From positions 151,485 to 188,872 of the forward strand of contig NW_003108585.1 in assembly GCF_000003605.2 (NCBI RefSeq): DNA of 37,388 bases, in the 5' to 3' direction. The position numbers were made by a program, and so were the translations under genes. Under the pieces are notes generated by a model. It was not told the DNA's origin, did not search any database, and saw nothing but the letters and a program-made list of their open reading frames with translations. Of this stretch, positions 21,425 through 31,799 are shown in pieces (position 1 is the stretch's first letter; every line of letters begins with the position of its first letter). The stretch is from Saccoglossus kowalevskii (Eukaryota; Hemichordata; Enteropneusta; Harrimaniidae).

Positions 21425-21438
21425 GCGCCCTCTAGCGG
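21425..21438 (-). promoter_or_regulatory. CTCF-like motif
   Basis: The - strand reads CCGCTAGAGGGCGC, 13 of 14 positions to the vertebrate core CCASYAGRKGGCRS as I remember it. It lies 2.2 kb upstream of the glycosyltransferase gene. Confidence 0.45.
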
Positions 21439-21569
21439 TGAAGTGTAAGGTACGTCTGTGGCTGTCCATCTACAAAACCAAAATAAAATTAGCTGCTGAC
21501 GTAGAAAGTAAGTAAATAAAACCGAATAAAAAGCATGGTAAATACTATGTCAAATCAAAGTAATCATGT

Positions 21570-21635
21570 ACTGCGTGCGTGACTTGAACCGACGCTCACG
21601 TACACCACCCAATCTCAGGCTCCTAGCTTCACGTC
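21570..21635 (-). other. Weak tRNA-like / Pol III B-box sequence
   Basis: On the - strand, ggttcaagtcacg resembles a tRNA B box (GGTTCRANNCC). However, the flanking T-stem does not pair and no convincing A box or acceptor stem is present. It could be a SINE remnant or chance. It should not be read as a functional tRNA. Confidence 0.2.
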
Positions 21636-22149
21636 ACAGCACGTCTTCCCCTAGTCTTCCTCACAAAAATGCTACTGGTCATATAATGAAATAATCGATT
21701 ACGCTTAAGTGTTTTAATAATAACAAGTAGGGGTAGTTTTCAAACTATGATACATGAAAGTATAATATCCAAACCAGGCTTATGTGCACTGTCCAACGCA
21801 ACGTCATTGACATAAACTTAGCATAATCGTCCTCATTTTATATATGTTGAAAACAAGTATTAATTCCCAATATACACTATTTTAACTATATTCATTAACT
21901 CTCACTGCAGTTTATAAACATAGGAAAATATGGCCACGTATTTGACCATTACTTCATATAGGTTGAGTGTGGATGAAGTCTCACTGTTAGATCATATCCT
22001 ATGTAGCATGTACCCCAACAAAGACAGCATCTGCACAGGAGTAAATACTGACAATTGTCAGAACAATCTTGCTCCACGATTGGGATTCGAGAATGAAGAC
22101 ATGAAGACGGCTCTGTGAATAATAGCGGGTTTGTGCACCACGATTGGCT

Positions 22150-22440
22150 TGTGGATCGTGCGGGTGCGGGCTGGAGCCCACGTAGGGGGGGGGCTACAGA
22201 TCTATGTGGGCAAGTTGATCCACGTGATCTGTAGAACTATGCGGAAATGTACGATCCATATGGACTTGTTGCTCTATGTTCGCCTTTTAAACCACGTGAA
22301 CCTCATGCTATTAGATCCAAGAAGGGCCAGTTGAACCGATGCGAAACTATTAGATTCGTGCGGGAGTGCTGAATTCATTCATTCAAGCATGCGGTTCCAT
22401 GTCAGACTGTTGGATCATTTCGTGAGTGAGTGGACTGTTT
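22150..22440. repeat. Highly degenerate short tandem repeats
   Basis: The words gatc/gatt and [ac]tgcgg recur irregularly (for example gtggatcgtgcggg, ttgatccacgtg, aactatgcgg, attagattcgtgcggg, ttggatcatttcgtg). This suggests a decayed minisatellite. The period is too irregular to state, and no gene is supported. Confidence 0.4.
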
Positions 22441-23426
22441 GAAGGACATTTAGAACTTTCGCACAAATTAAATCAAATAAAAACAAATCCATATTTGCCA
22501 GCATGCGGAATGATTAATAACTCCACATAGGCTATCTCCGTGATCTAAGGGACGAAGTCAAAAGATCGATGTCGGATAAAATACTTAATTCCTTTAGTTT
22601 TTTTTCCAAACCCCCCTACCCCCCACTGAAACTTAATTGATAAATATTGGTCATGGCGTCAGACTGCATTCACCATTAAATACAAATTGATAATCGGACA
22701 GTAGTATTGCATAGCAGTTGGTTGTCGGGAGGGTGTACAAAGATTTTACAAATGCACCTCATTTGACGCACAGATTTACACTCGAACCAAACCATTTTTC
22801 TTTTTTTTTTCTTTTTTTTCTTTTTTCGGTTATTTCTGTCCATGATTGGATAGAAAAAAAACGAAGTACAAATACTCCAAGATTTTTTTGACTTCATTAA
22901 AAAATAAAATCGTTTTTGTAGGATGAAAACTTTTTGAGGTCAAAACCCCCCACCCCCAAACTAAAGGAAATAAGTTTTTTATTCGACATCGATCTGTTGA
23001 CGTCGTCCCTAATCTAACAATAAATCTATACAATTAGAGTCATTTCTTAATCGACCTATTTCTAAAACTCAGATTTCACAAATAATTCAAGTCAAGTATT
23101 CTGTCAGTTACTAGAAACAATTCATCCCGTGCAACACACACATTTGAGATATTAGTTGTTTTTACCATGACAACCGAAATTACCGCTATTACAGTGCTAC
23201 ATAAGCATTATATTTATGGAAATATAGTGTAGTAACCGCGCCAATAAAAAACAAAAAAAAAATCACTCATAAGTGCCCACGAACCTGCATCTATACCTTA
23301 AACGTGGAAATATTTTATATATTTTTTCCATTTATCAGTAGGCTTTTATCTAAAGATCAAATACGTATTATTAATTTAAACAACGATAGGCTGTTCCATT
23401 GTTTGAAATATTAAAATGGTGATGTC
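22441..23426. other. Intergenic or upstream region of the glycosyltransferase gene
   Basis: AT-rich. It contains a polypyrimidine T/C tract at about 22795-22827 and poly-A near 23250-23265. No TATA-box-based promoter could be assigned with confidence. Confidence 0.4.
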
Positions 23427-23609
23427 ATGTTTCGTCGTTGCATACTGATCATTGGCTTAGGGGATTATATGGTAGCACATGGTATATGTGACAGTCCGTC
23501 TCAACCTGGAGAGCGTGTTATGGAGAAAGATGTAATTTCTCTTTATAATGAATATGTTGACAATTGTCTACATGTCTGTGAAGTGTGTGTGGAATGTTGC
23601 TTAGTCTAA
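23427..23609 (+). other. 60-codon open frame directly upstream of the glycosyltransferase start
   Basis: It opens at an ATG and ends in TAA one base before the ATG at 23611. The product has six Cys residues, four of them in its last 15 residues, and no recognised domain. It may be an upstream ORF in the 5' UTR, or chance. The gttgcttag immediately before tctaaaatg also resembles a splice acceptor, which would make part of this frame intronic. Confidence 0.3.
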
Positions 23610-23610
23610 A

Positions 23611-24900
23611 ATGAAACGACGCACAAGAATTCTATTTTTGGTGACAATCTCTTCGATAATGATAACACTGCTAACTATTTTAAAACATCGTAATGGTGAT
23701 AGTGCGTCGACGGGACCTGTGTCGTTGCGATACTACAAGCCGACCCGAATGGATGTTGATGGTAGACAGCCAGACCATCAAGGAATTGGGACAACGGACG
23801 TATCGGTGGCACAACACGGCTATATGCCAGATGAGTTCCATGAAATCATGGTCAATGAAACAGCACGTTTGGGCCGTCTAAACCGACTGTTCGAGGAAAT
23901 CGTAGGATTAAAGGGAAAGTCGAACTTGAAGCGAGTGAATGAAATGTCGCTGTCTTCCTCAGATTTTATAGAAGGTGTAACGGAAACGAAACATCAGATT
24001 TGGAATTTTACTGGTAATATACATCTAGATTCGAGATCGTGGTTTTTAGGGGAATTGGAACCCCGCGAGTACCCCGTAGTTCCAAATATCGTACATTTTA
24101 CATGGGTCAACTGCAATAATTTAACATTCGAATTTTACAATTTGATTGCCCTCCTCGGAGTGTACCGGATTATGAAGCCCGATAGAATGCTTTTTCACAC
24201 GGACTGCAACCCAGCGCCACCGGGAGAATGGTGGAAAGAGGCGTCACTGATACCGATCATAGAGATCATCCATCACCAAACACCAACACATATATTCGGT
24301 AAACCAATCATCTACCCTAACCACGCGTCTGACGTGCTACGGCTACAGATGTTATTAAAATACGGTGGCGCCTACTTTGATCTGGATATATTTCTATTCA
24401 AGCCACCTGAAATGATGCGTTACTATGACTACGTTGTAAATCGAGCAGGGCGAGGTCGGCTTAGCAACGGTATCATCTTCTCGTCAAAGAAATCCGCTTT
24501 CTTGCAACTGTACTACGAGTCCTATAAAGATTTCGACACCACGTGTTTCTCGTGTTCGACTATCGAAAACCACCACAGACTAGCGTTCGAACACAGAGAA
24601 CTCGTTCACATCGAGTTATTTACATTCAACAAAAAGACGGATGGAGTTCAGTATTTCCAGGATTGTCATCTAAGCCAAATGAACTGGTCAATTGACCGTT
24701 ATGCTTTGCATTATGTCCACAAGAGCCGATATTTGGACATATTGGGCGAATCGCTGCAACCGACTAGGACGAACATTAAAACCGCTGCAAGCACAGGGTG
24801 GTCCATCGCTCGCTATTTATATTATGGTTCAAAAACTATATTGACAGAGGGCGAAGACGCGACACCATGGTACAACCAATCACAGGGAATTATGACATAA
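23611..24900 (+). CDS. Type II membrane glycosyltransferase, DXD (GT32-like) family, single exon
   Basis: This is an intact 429-residue protein. Residues 1-6 are basic (MKRRTR) and 7-24 are hydrophobic (ILFLVTISSIMITLLTIL): a signal-anchor typical of Golgi type II transferases. A variable stem follows, then the catalytic domain from about residue 156: VPNIVHFTW (157-165), KPDRMLFHTD (189-198), then HASDVLRLQMLLKYGGAYFD, followed by LDIFLFKP. The metal/nucleotide-sugar DXD is D257-L-D259. SNGIIFSS follows at 285-292. N-X-S/T sites lie at about 82, 132, 170, 358 and 422. This pattern fits the glycosyltransferase sugar-binding DXD class (Gly_transf_sug, as in A4GALT/A4GNT and GT32). Donor and acceptor sugars cannot be inferred. 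The start has A at -3. It is convergent with the channel gene. Confidence 0.9.
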   Translation: MKRRTRILFLVTISSIMITLLTILKHRNGDSASTGPVSLRYYKPTRMDVDGRQPDHQGIGTTDVSVAQHGYMPDEFHEIMVNETARLGRLNRLFEEIVGLKGKSNLKRVNEMSLSSSDFIEGVTETKHQIWNFTGNIHLDSRSWFLGELEPREYPVVPNIVHFTWVNCNNLTFEFYNLIALLGVYRIMKPDRMLFHTDCNPAPPGEWWKEASLIPIIEIIHHQTPTHIFGKPIIYPNHASDVLRLQMLLKYGGAYFDLDIFLFKPPEMMRYYDYVVNRAGRGRLSNGIIFSSKKSAFLQLYYESYKDFDTTCFSCSTIENHHRLAFEHRELVHIELFTFNKKTDGVQYFQDCHLSQMNWSIDRYALHYVHKSRYLDILGESLQPTRTNIKTAASTGWSIARYLYYGSKTILTEGEDATPWYNQSQGIMT

Positions 24901-25021
24901 CATGGAACACATGTTGCGGTGCTTATTCCAAAGCTCGATATGGTTTCCGCAATGCAATACGCAACTTGTTACACACGTCATCACCAGTGGCAACCAATCA
25001 TAATCAGCTGTGTAGTAATTA

Positions 25022-25027
25022 AATAAA
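25022..25027 (+). promoter_or_regulatory. Poly(A) signal of the glycosyltransferase gene
   Basis: AATAAA lies 121 bases after the stop codon. A second AATAAA is at about 25204-25209. The close position supports a short 3' UTR and an ordinary single-exon gene. Confidence 0.6.
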
Positions 25028-25229
25028 CGCTGCTCGAACCGATACGATATACACGTTCTGAGAGTAGCGGAAATAAGAGCGCCGCCAGTGTTCGGAGTGT
25101 CCTGTTTGTATTGCCGTGAACGCCATATCTACGAGTACCCACAATAATTTGTTCCCTGCATGCAACACCTTGCTGCATTTTTTGCCCCCACACGTCGTGA
25201 ATGAATAAACTTAGTACCAATCAGACTGA

Positions 25230-27780
25230 CCAATCTAAGAGTCTCTTTACATCTCTCACGTCTGGTACATGTACATAGATTCATTTCAATCCATTACACT
25301 TCAGTTAAAAACTAACTTATATTTTTCAACCCGCGACAATCGTATGATACACTGCTTAAAGGAGGCACGTGACTAATTAACTTCGAATTATTATACCATT
25401 AAGATCGGTGCCGAAAAGCTCGTTATCTTCACAAATAATGAATTTATGATGCATTATTGTGTGGGTGGAATATCGAGATATCGAGATGAATTGTCAAACT
25501 CACAAACTTAAAATGTATTCTAAAACTGATTTCAATTCAACCAAATCTTTTTAGTAGACAAGATAGATGCATTTTTTTTTTCAACTGTGACATGGAAAAC
25601 AATAAAATACAAATAAGAAAGAACAAATAAGTAGAAATCAGATACACTCACCTGTCATTACGTTTCCTACAGTTAGACAGCTTGCAGCCCAAAACAGTAA
25701 AAAATCTAAAAAAACAACAACTTCAAAACAATCTTCCCAGTAAAATTAATGGAAACTCCAACGATATAACCATAAACGTTGCTTGGAAACAGGAGAGGGA
25801 AACAGCTGATTTAAACATAGGGCTCTATGTAAAAGATCTGTGTTTCCCCACGAACGCCCTCTACAGTTCAATTTTCTATCCTACAATCCTTTGCAAAATC
25901 CAATATGGAGTTAACACATTTCTTCCCTGTAGGTCTCATGCCACTAATCAATTTAAATGCCTTGCAAGAACCAATGAAATTTTTTAAATATTTTTTTCTC
26001 AGGTGCTCCCTGTTTGAGGGCGTAATCACCTGGGTCAAAGGTGAGACCAACATGTGGTCTTTTGTTTACTACTAAGCGGCTGTGTACCTGTGGGTTTATT
26101 CTGTGTATAATTGGATGTTCTAATCTTGGTGTTTTTCCAGTGATTTCTCTAGGTGCAATCCAAATAACGTAGGTGTGTCTTGTATACCTGAGATTTGCAA
26201 GAGTTTGAGCTGGCCAACAAGTTAGTTTTTTTCATATGGTTGATTACTGGCATGTTGATTTCCCATTTTTGAGCCATGCTTTCAACTTTGTTCATCATTT
26301 TCATATAGCAATCTCGTCATATGTTAACATTGTCGTCTATGGAAATTCAATTAGTGGTATGAGCCCTGTACTGCAATTTCCATAATATGTGGGTCATTTC
26401 CGGTTTATATACAATTAGAATATGTAGATGAAGCTGAAACCGCTCGACCAATCAGATGCCACGTTATTGGGCACGAGGGTTCACAGCCGCCCAACGATAT
26501 CAGATGATAATATGTTAGCGCTTCATACGTACCTTTTCGCAATGCCCGCGCTGTGTGGCGACTGCGAAATATTAAAATACATTTGAAAATCGGCGTGGCC
26601 TTGACATGTTAATATTATCGTTATAAGCAGAAATAAATACAATATATGAATATATAAGCAGCAAGTCATTGTTTTATTCACGATGTAATGTCGGCGTGTT
26701 TCCATGCTACAACACAGGTACATTATACATGGTTTTACAAAACGGGACATTGCTAGATCAAATATAAAAAAAAATCACTTCCATAATGACAATGTACTTT
26801 CACATATAATAAAGTTGTACAAAATAAAAAAAAGTATTGAATTGTGTAATCAAAGCGTATTTTTTTATTTTTTATTTTTGATCGTTTTGTTCGTATATGG
26901 TACAAACATTTGAAACATATTCATGTTCGAATTTTCCGATAAACTGGAGAACAATTCCAAAGTGCCAAAATGTATTCACAATTCTCGGTCTTTAGAAGTC
27001 ATCATCTTTAGAAGTCCAGTGACATCTCGCTAGATCGAGGTGTATTGTTCCCGACTTCAATATCGCGAAATGGGAATGAATTTTTGGTAATCAATAAAAT
27101 CAAATTTTTATGAGGTTACTCAAATTCAAAGACGCGAGATCTAAATGTTTTTCCGGGTAAACGAGATTAATCTTGCGAGAATCACTTTTTTTAAAAAAAC
27201 AAAGCGGTTTTAATTGTATTTACTAGTTTTAGCATTTTTAATCACAGACTGAGTAAATAAAGAAATACAACACGATATTATATTACTGGAAAATCCTATG
27301 ATAAGAAATAGCATTTGTCAAATTTGAAATTCAAGAATTCCGAGTCCGACAATTATCAGTAATCACAATACTACAATAAATGTATAAATAATGGATCTAT
27401 ACAACGGGATTCCAATATTGCATTGTTAATTTCCTTTTTTTTAAAGTTTATATCACAAATAAACATAGATAACTTGATATATTAGTTTTGCATATAAATA
27501 TTACAATTATATGATGGCTCAGACATGGCGTAGTGCCAAAGAGTTGATATATTGCTATATAGAGCTACCAAAACTATCTTTGGTTTTAAGCAGATATTCC
27601 AAAAATAAATTTTCCATTTCGAAAGATTGCTTGACTATTGCCAGAAATGACTCCTAACGATTATATCAAAACAAATTAAATAGATATAAATACGGATGAG
27701 ATGAGATATTGAGTTCAAATTTGCGAATCTCTGTTTGTTTGTTTTTCTAAATATACAAAATTGAATTGAACCTGAAAAAA
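25230..27780. other. Intergenic DNA between convergent genes
   Basis: AT-rich with poly-A and poly-T tracts. Open frames such as the one near 25682-25987 have no recognised domain or splice context. No RNA gene was recognised. Confidence 0.45.
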
Positions 27781-27789
27781 AAAAAAAAC

Positions 27790-28340
27790 ACTGAACATAT
27801 GATACCAAAACCAGGGTATGCAAACATCTGAAGATACCAAAATCCAACATCGATCTCGAATCTGAGAATACCAAATCCCGAGAATTCCTGAAAGACGATG
27901 TGCACTGTACACATGTGAGACCTCTAATACTAATAAAACGGTCGTATATTGCGAATTTCACTCAGCAATCGAGATGATACCTTACCGGAGATTGCGTAAG
28001 CGCGAGTAAACCAAAACCAAACATATGCAACCTAAGCATGCCTGCACCCGAAAATACCCGAGTATGCCCGATCCTGAGTAAACCCAGATTCTACCATGTC
28101 CAAATCAGAGCATTAATATAATAGAATATACCACAAGTAGTTGGACACCAGATCACGCCTATACCCACACGGACCTAAACTTCAAACCCAAACTAGACCA
28201 CGCTCAAGCCCGCGTATATCCACTGCCGTGCATGCCCACACCCGAACATTTCCACTGCCGAGCTGACCCGAACATGCCTACAACCCGTATACCCGTACCC
28301 GTGAACATACCTACAACTGAGCAACCCCAGACATACCCCA
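27790..28340. repeat. Degenerate short-period repeats built on CCCGA / ACCCGAACATGCC words
   Basis: Words such as acccgaaaat, cccgagtatgcc, acccgaacatgcc and acccgtacccgtg recur at roughly 10-12 base spacing from about 28020 to 28340. Looser relatives begin near 27790. This is an eroded minisatellite, with no coding potential despite open frames on the - strand. Confidence 0.5.
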
Positions 28341-28500
28341 CAAGAACCATTACTGCATGCAAAGAAATCCCATATAAGTCGTCCACCGTATGTTTCAAAT
28401 GAAACGAAATTTGATTTACCGCTAGTTCATTTATGAAATTTTTGACGCGTTTATAACAATTGCCGACAACATAACATGCAATATACGATTCCCGTAGGTC

Positions 28501-28514
28501 GCGCCCTCTTGTGA
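28501..28514 (-). promoter_or_regulatory. CTCF-like motif
   Basis: The - strand reads TCACAAGAGGGCGC, 12 of 14 matches to CCASYAGRKGGCRS. It lies between the two convergent genes. Confidence 0.4.
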
Positions 28515-28884
28515 CAGTGTGCTTCTGTGACGTCGAAATGACATAGATGGGTGAAAAAAAAAATCATTCAAAATAGGCCACTGTGTGGTAGTTCGTCATT
28601 TAGAAATGATCACAGATTAATCACCGACGCCCTCAGCGGCCTTCAGTGTCACCTACTTACGTCATAGAAGCGATTCGCCTATTGAGGGCGCGAATTAATG
28701 CGAAGGTATACTGTAAGAACATATACTAATCTACGAAGCACATTATCACGAAAAAAAACAAAAACAGTAGGGTCTATATAAAAGCGAGAATAGGGTGGGT
28801 AGAATATCCAAAAACAGACATATTCACAATTTACATTATTTCGAAAAAAAATGTTTTTCTTTTTTTCAATATTCATGGTTGTTA

Positions 28885-29145
28885 AAATTAGTTGTGACCC
28901 AGGATAACATGTTGTCCAATTTATTGTCCTGGGTAACAAGTATATTCCAGTCATAACCCGGGGTAATATATATGTCCAGGTTATGACCACGGTAACAAGT
29001 GTGTCCAATTTGTGGTCCTTGGTAACAAATGTGCTCCTGTTAGCCGGGGTAACATATCTGTCCAGGTTGTAATTGTTGTCCAGATTAGGACCCTTAGTAA
29101 TAACTATGTCCAGGCTATGATCCAAGGGCGTAACAAATGTACTCT
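28885..29145. repeat. Degenerate ~30-bp minisatellite, about eight units
   Basis: Units follow the pattern ggttatgacc..ggtaacaa.tgtgtcca. Examples start near 28890, 28920, 28950, 28976, 29008, 29040, 29066 and 29090. Units differ by several substitutions each, so this is an older array than the one at the right window edge. A long - strand open frame here is repeat translation. Confidence 0.75.
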
Positions 29146-29570
29146 TATCATAAACCTAATCTTAGAAAGTCTGTTCAGCTCTGAACGCAGACTTTAATAA
29201 TGAGTCATCTTCATGTTTTTGGTGTGATTCTCGACTGACGTGTCCCTCGCAGTCGAACCTTACAATATGATGTATTTTCAAGACCGCTTATGCTATCCCA
29301 TAACCTCATGAAAATGTCGATTCATTTAGTAATAGTGTACGTGATGGTTGCATTGCATTCCTAATGGTCTACAGTGTTCTCTGTTGCTTTACCCGAAATG
29401 CGAAATAATTGAAATGTTCAAAAGAAATATAAAATGCCCATGATATAATGAAACAACAAATACATAGATCTACCGGTGTTGTAGCTGCAGTTAATATGGC
29501 TTGTTTTGACAGCAGTCCGCACTCTCAGTAAGTACGTCAATGCACCTTTTTCCATATATCGCGCCCTCTA

Positions 29571-29584
29571 GCGTCGAAATGTAC
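29571..29584 (-). promoter_or_regulatory. CTCF-like motif
   Basis: The - strand reads ACGCTAGAGGGCGC, 12 of 14 matches. It forms a divergent pair with the perfect site 161 bases away at 29732. Confidence 0.45.
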
Positions 29585-29731
29585 AGAATTCTGACACCGC
29601 AGTTTTTGATTTTCGGGTTGCCCGTCAATAAAACAATTTGTGACGAAAACATCACTATATTATGAAAACCCGAAAAATGACAAAATGCAATTCGCGTTAC
29701 GTCATGTTATTAACGTCACATAAGCATCTGA

Positions 29732-29745
29732 CCACTAGAGGGCGC
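29732..29745 (+). promoter_or_regulatory. Perfect CTCF-core match
   Basis: CCACTAGAGGGCGC matches all 14 positions of CCASYAGRKGGCRS. It lies about 310 bases beyond the channel gene stop codon, on the side facing the glycosyltransferase gene. Binding is inference. Confidence 0.5.
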
Positions 29746-30053
29746 GACTGACAGGAAAGTTGTCCAATCCCGGTCTTGTCATACTAGATTAATATATGCT
29801 CCCATATCCTATACAATTAATTGCTAGGTTATATTCGCCACTGTGCCAAAAGTTTAAAGTAAGCTATATAGATGTGAACTTGAAGCAGGTCTTGCGACTA
29901 CAGTACTGGTTGGCGTGAGCCTATACATGATACACAGGACGGGAATGACAGTACACTCAATCACGTGGATGTAATTCACAGTGTTACGTACATGTACCAC
30001 GTGATTGATCGACACTCGTCACAGATACGTGATAACAACAGTATATCACCAAT

Positions 30054-30670
30054 TCAAAATGATATCTGTGCCGCAATGACCATCATTGTTACCAATGTCC
30101 CAAAGACATATAGAATTAAAAACAACCTGTCGACAACCTCCGCCAGTTCTTTCCATTCATTGTGCATTTTATATTTTTTGTCTCGCTGCTCCATCTTATC
30201 GGCCAGTCCTTTCACTTGCTGTAAAATCTGGCTCAGTACCTTCAGCTGATCCCGCCCGGTTTGTAAATTTTGCCTCACTGACGACACACTGTGACTGCTC
30301 AAAGGGGTGATACAGCCATGGGACAGGGAACAGGAAGCGCTTTTTAAAGTGTCACTAGGCCCGTTCATAGACACTACAATCCCATTGTCTTCCACATCTT
30401 GGTTACTAAGCAACGAGTTACAGGTCTCCGTGTAGTGCAGTTTGCTAAGATGGCCGCGGTGGTACGCCACGGACGCCTTCCGTAGATGTCGTTTGTGAAT
30501 TTGTTTGTCACGGCAGAAAAACAATAATCTCGCGAGGTAACCTAGTATGTAGCGTTGAACCCATCGTGGGAGTGGTCGACAGTTTGGTCCTTGGTGATGG
30601 ACATGTAAAGTTAATATCGACATAGTTACAGAGAAGGAGACCATTATCATTGTGGCGGCAGTGTACTGGC
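30054..30670 (-). CDS. nAChR-like subunit terminal exon: TM3, cytoplasmic loop, TM4
   Basis: The acceptor is atttcatttcag. The 617-nt exon has 2 bases + 205 codons including stop. It begins QYTAATMIMVSFSV, gives PLPRWVQRYILGYLARLLFF after TM3, then a Ser-rich loop, the MA helix (KYKMHNEWKELAEVVDRLFL) and TM4, ending AAQISF. The loop is short to medium for the family. LPRWV...L..LAR.LFF is the standard post-TM3 motif. Confidence 0.92.
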
Positions 30671-31799
30671 CTGAAATGAAATATACATGTAGTTAGGTAG
30701 AGCATTTGCAAGTTTCGGTGTCACGTGATGTGTTTGTCATCAAATACGTCATCAAATTCCCCATTTTGTTCGCTCTAGCTCGTTGCTAGGCGACGTGTAT
30801 TAATCCTTAAAATAGTCATACAAATACATGTATATATATTTCGGTGAATCCACACACAGATCGCAGTGTGAAATACGATTTGGAAATTGCATGACCCCGG
30901 GTAACTACTAAAAATTCTAGGCCACTATTATCCTAGTCAGACTATTTTGACTTAACTATTATTTCTTATATTCATTATTCGAATTATATTTATTCATTAG
31001 TTTATGGTTGCGGCATATACACCGTGAGAGTGAAACGCTATGGTACAACGTATTTGGACAATAACCACCACGTGACCATAGTTATCTCATGTGTGCCACG
31101 TGCATGGAGAGTTCTGACAATAACTCGCGGGCCTTTAAAACACACAGCTGACGTAACTATTAAAATTGCTAACGCTACTCGTGATACACGCAAAGTTAAT
31201 ACACCTTGAAGAACGCCTTTTTTATAACTCTTGCGCCACCAGCGGTGACACTTATTTTATGGTAAAGTCTCGAATCCGTTAGGTGAGATGGCGTCGATTA
31301 GAGGATGCTCGACACCTGGAAATAATATATGGATCAAAAATAAATAATATCTGAAATCAATAATTTCTGAGAATAAAAAACATGTCGCGCCTGTACCAAT
31401 GATCAAAGTTAAAAACGTACATATTTGATAACCACCGCTTCCGCAGGCAAGAGATATCATAATTTGGCTTACCAATTACGGGTACATCACTAGTCGGAGG
31501 CATGGATTCAGCCACTAGAAGTAAAAACACCGTCAAGGACAGCAGCACAGTTATTCCAAAGCTGACCTTCTCTCCCGAGTCAGCCGGCAGGAAGAAACTA
31601 ATCATCGTGAAAACGGCGATTAATACACACGGCATTACTAGGTTGAATACATAGAAGAACGGACGACGACTCATATGTATTATGAAGGTAGCGTCTGTGT
31701 ACGGAATTCCCGGTGAATCGGGGTAATACTCGACGTTGTTCTGTATTTCCATCTCTGTGATGTCCCATTGCCCGTCGCTGCGGAACACTGAGCTGTTAC
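30054..31799 (-). CDS. Nicotinic acetylcholine receptor-like cys-loop channel subunit, last two exons (5' partial)
   Basis: Exons 31799-31473 and 30670-30054 (minus strand) join at phase 1 through ATT-G / GC-CAG to give DVPVIG-QYTAAT, about 313 residues with TAA/TAG-type end at 30054. In order: the end of the extracellular domain; TM1 (FFYVFNLVMPCVLIAVFTMI); FFLPADSGEKVSFG; TM2 (ITVLLSLTVFLLLVAESMP); TM3 (TMIMVSFSVTMSILTLHVH); a cytoplasmic loop; the amphipathic helix; and TM4 (LFLILYVFGTLVTMMVIAAQ). GEK before TM2 supplies the glutamate of cation-selective pores. Loop C (NVEYYPDSPGIPYTDATF) lacks the vicinal Cys pair, so it is a non-alpha-type subunit. Full family proteins have about 450-550 residues. 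The Cys-loop exons were not found up to 37388. It probably acts in cholinergic membrane signalling as part of a pentamer; the ligand is not provable. Confidence 0.92.
31473..31799 (-). CDS. nAChR-like subunit exon: loop C, TM1, TM2
   Basis: The acceptor is attctctccag (AG at 31801-31800) and the donor gtaagc at 31472. The exon has 327 nt = 2 + 108 codons + 1. It starts at the codon before NSSVFRSDGQWDITEMEI and ends inside the Gly codon of SDVPVIG. The preceding exon must end at phase 1; none matching was seen upstream in the window. Confidence 0.92.

Noticed and set aside
21570-21635. tRNA gene on the - strand
   Set aside because: Only a B-box-like GGTTCAAGTC is present; the T-stem and acceptor stem do not pair.
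28679-29125. 148-codon open frame on the - strand
   Set aside because: It overlaps the degenerate ~30-bp tandem array and has no recognisable domain.
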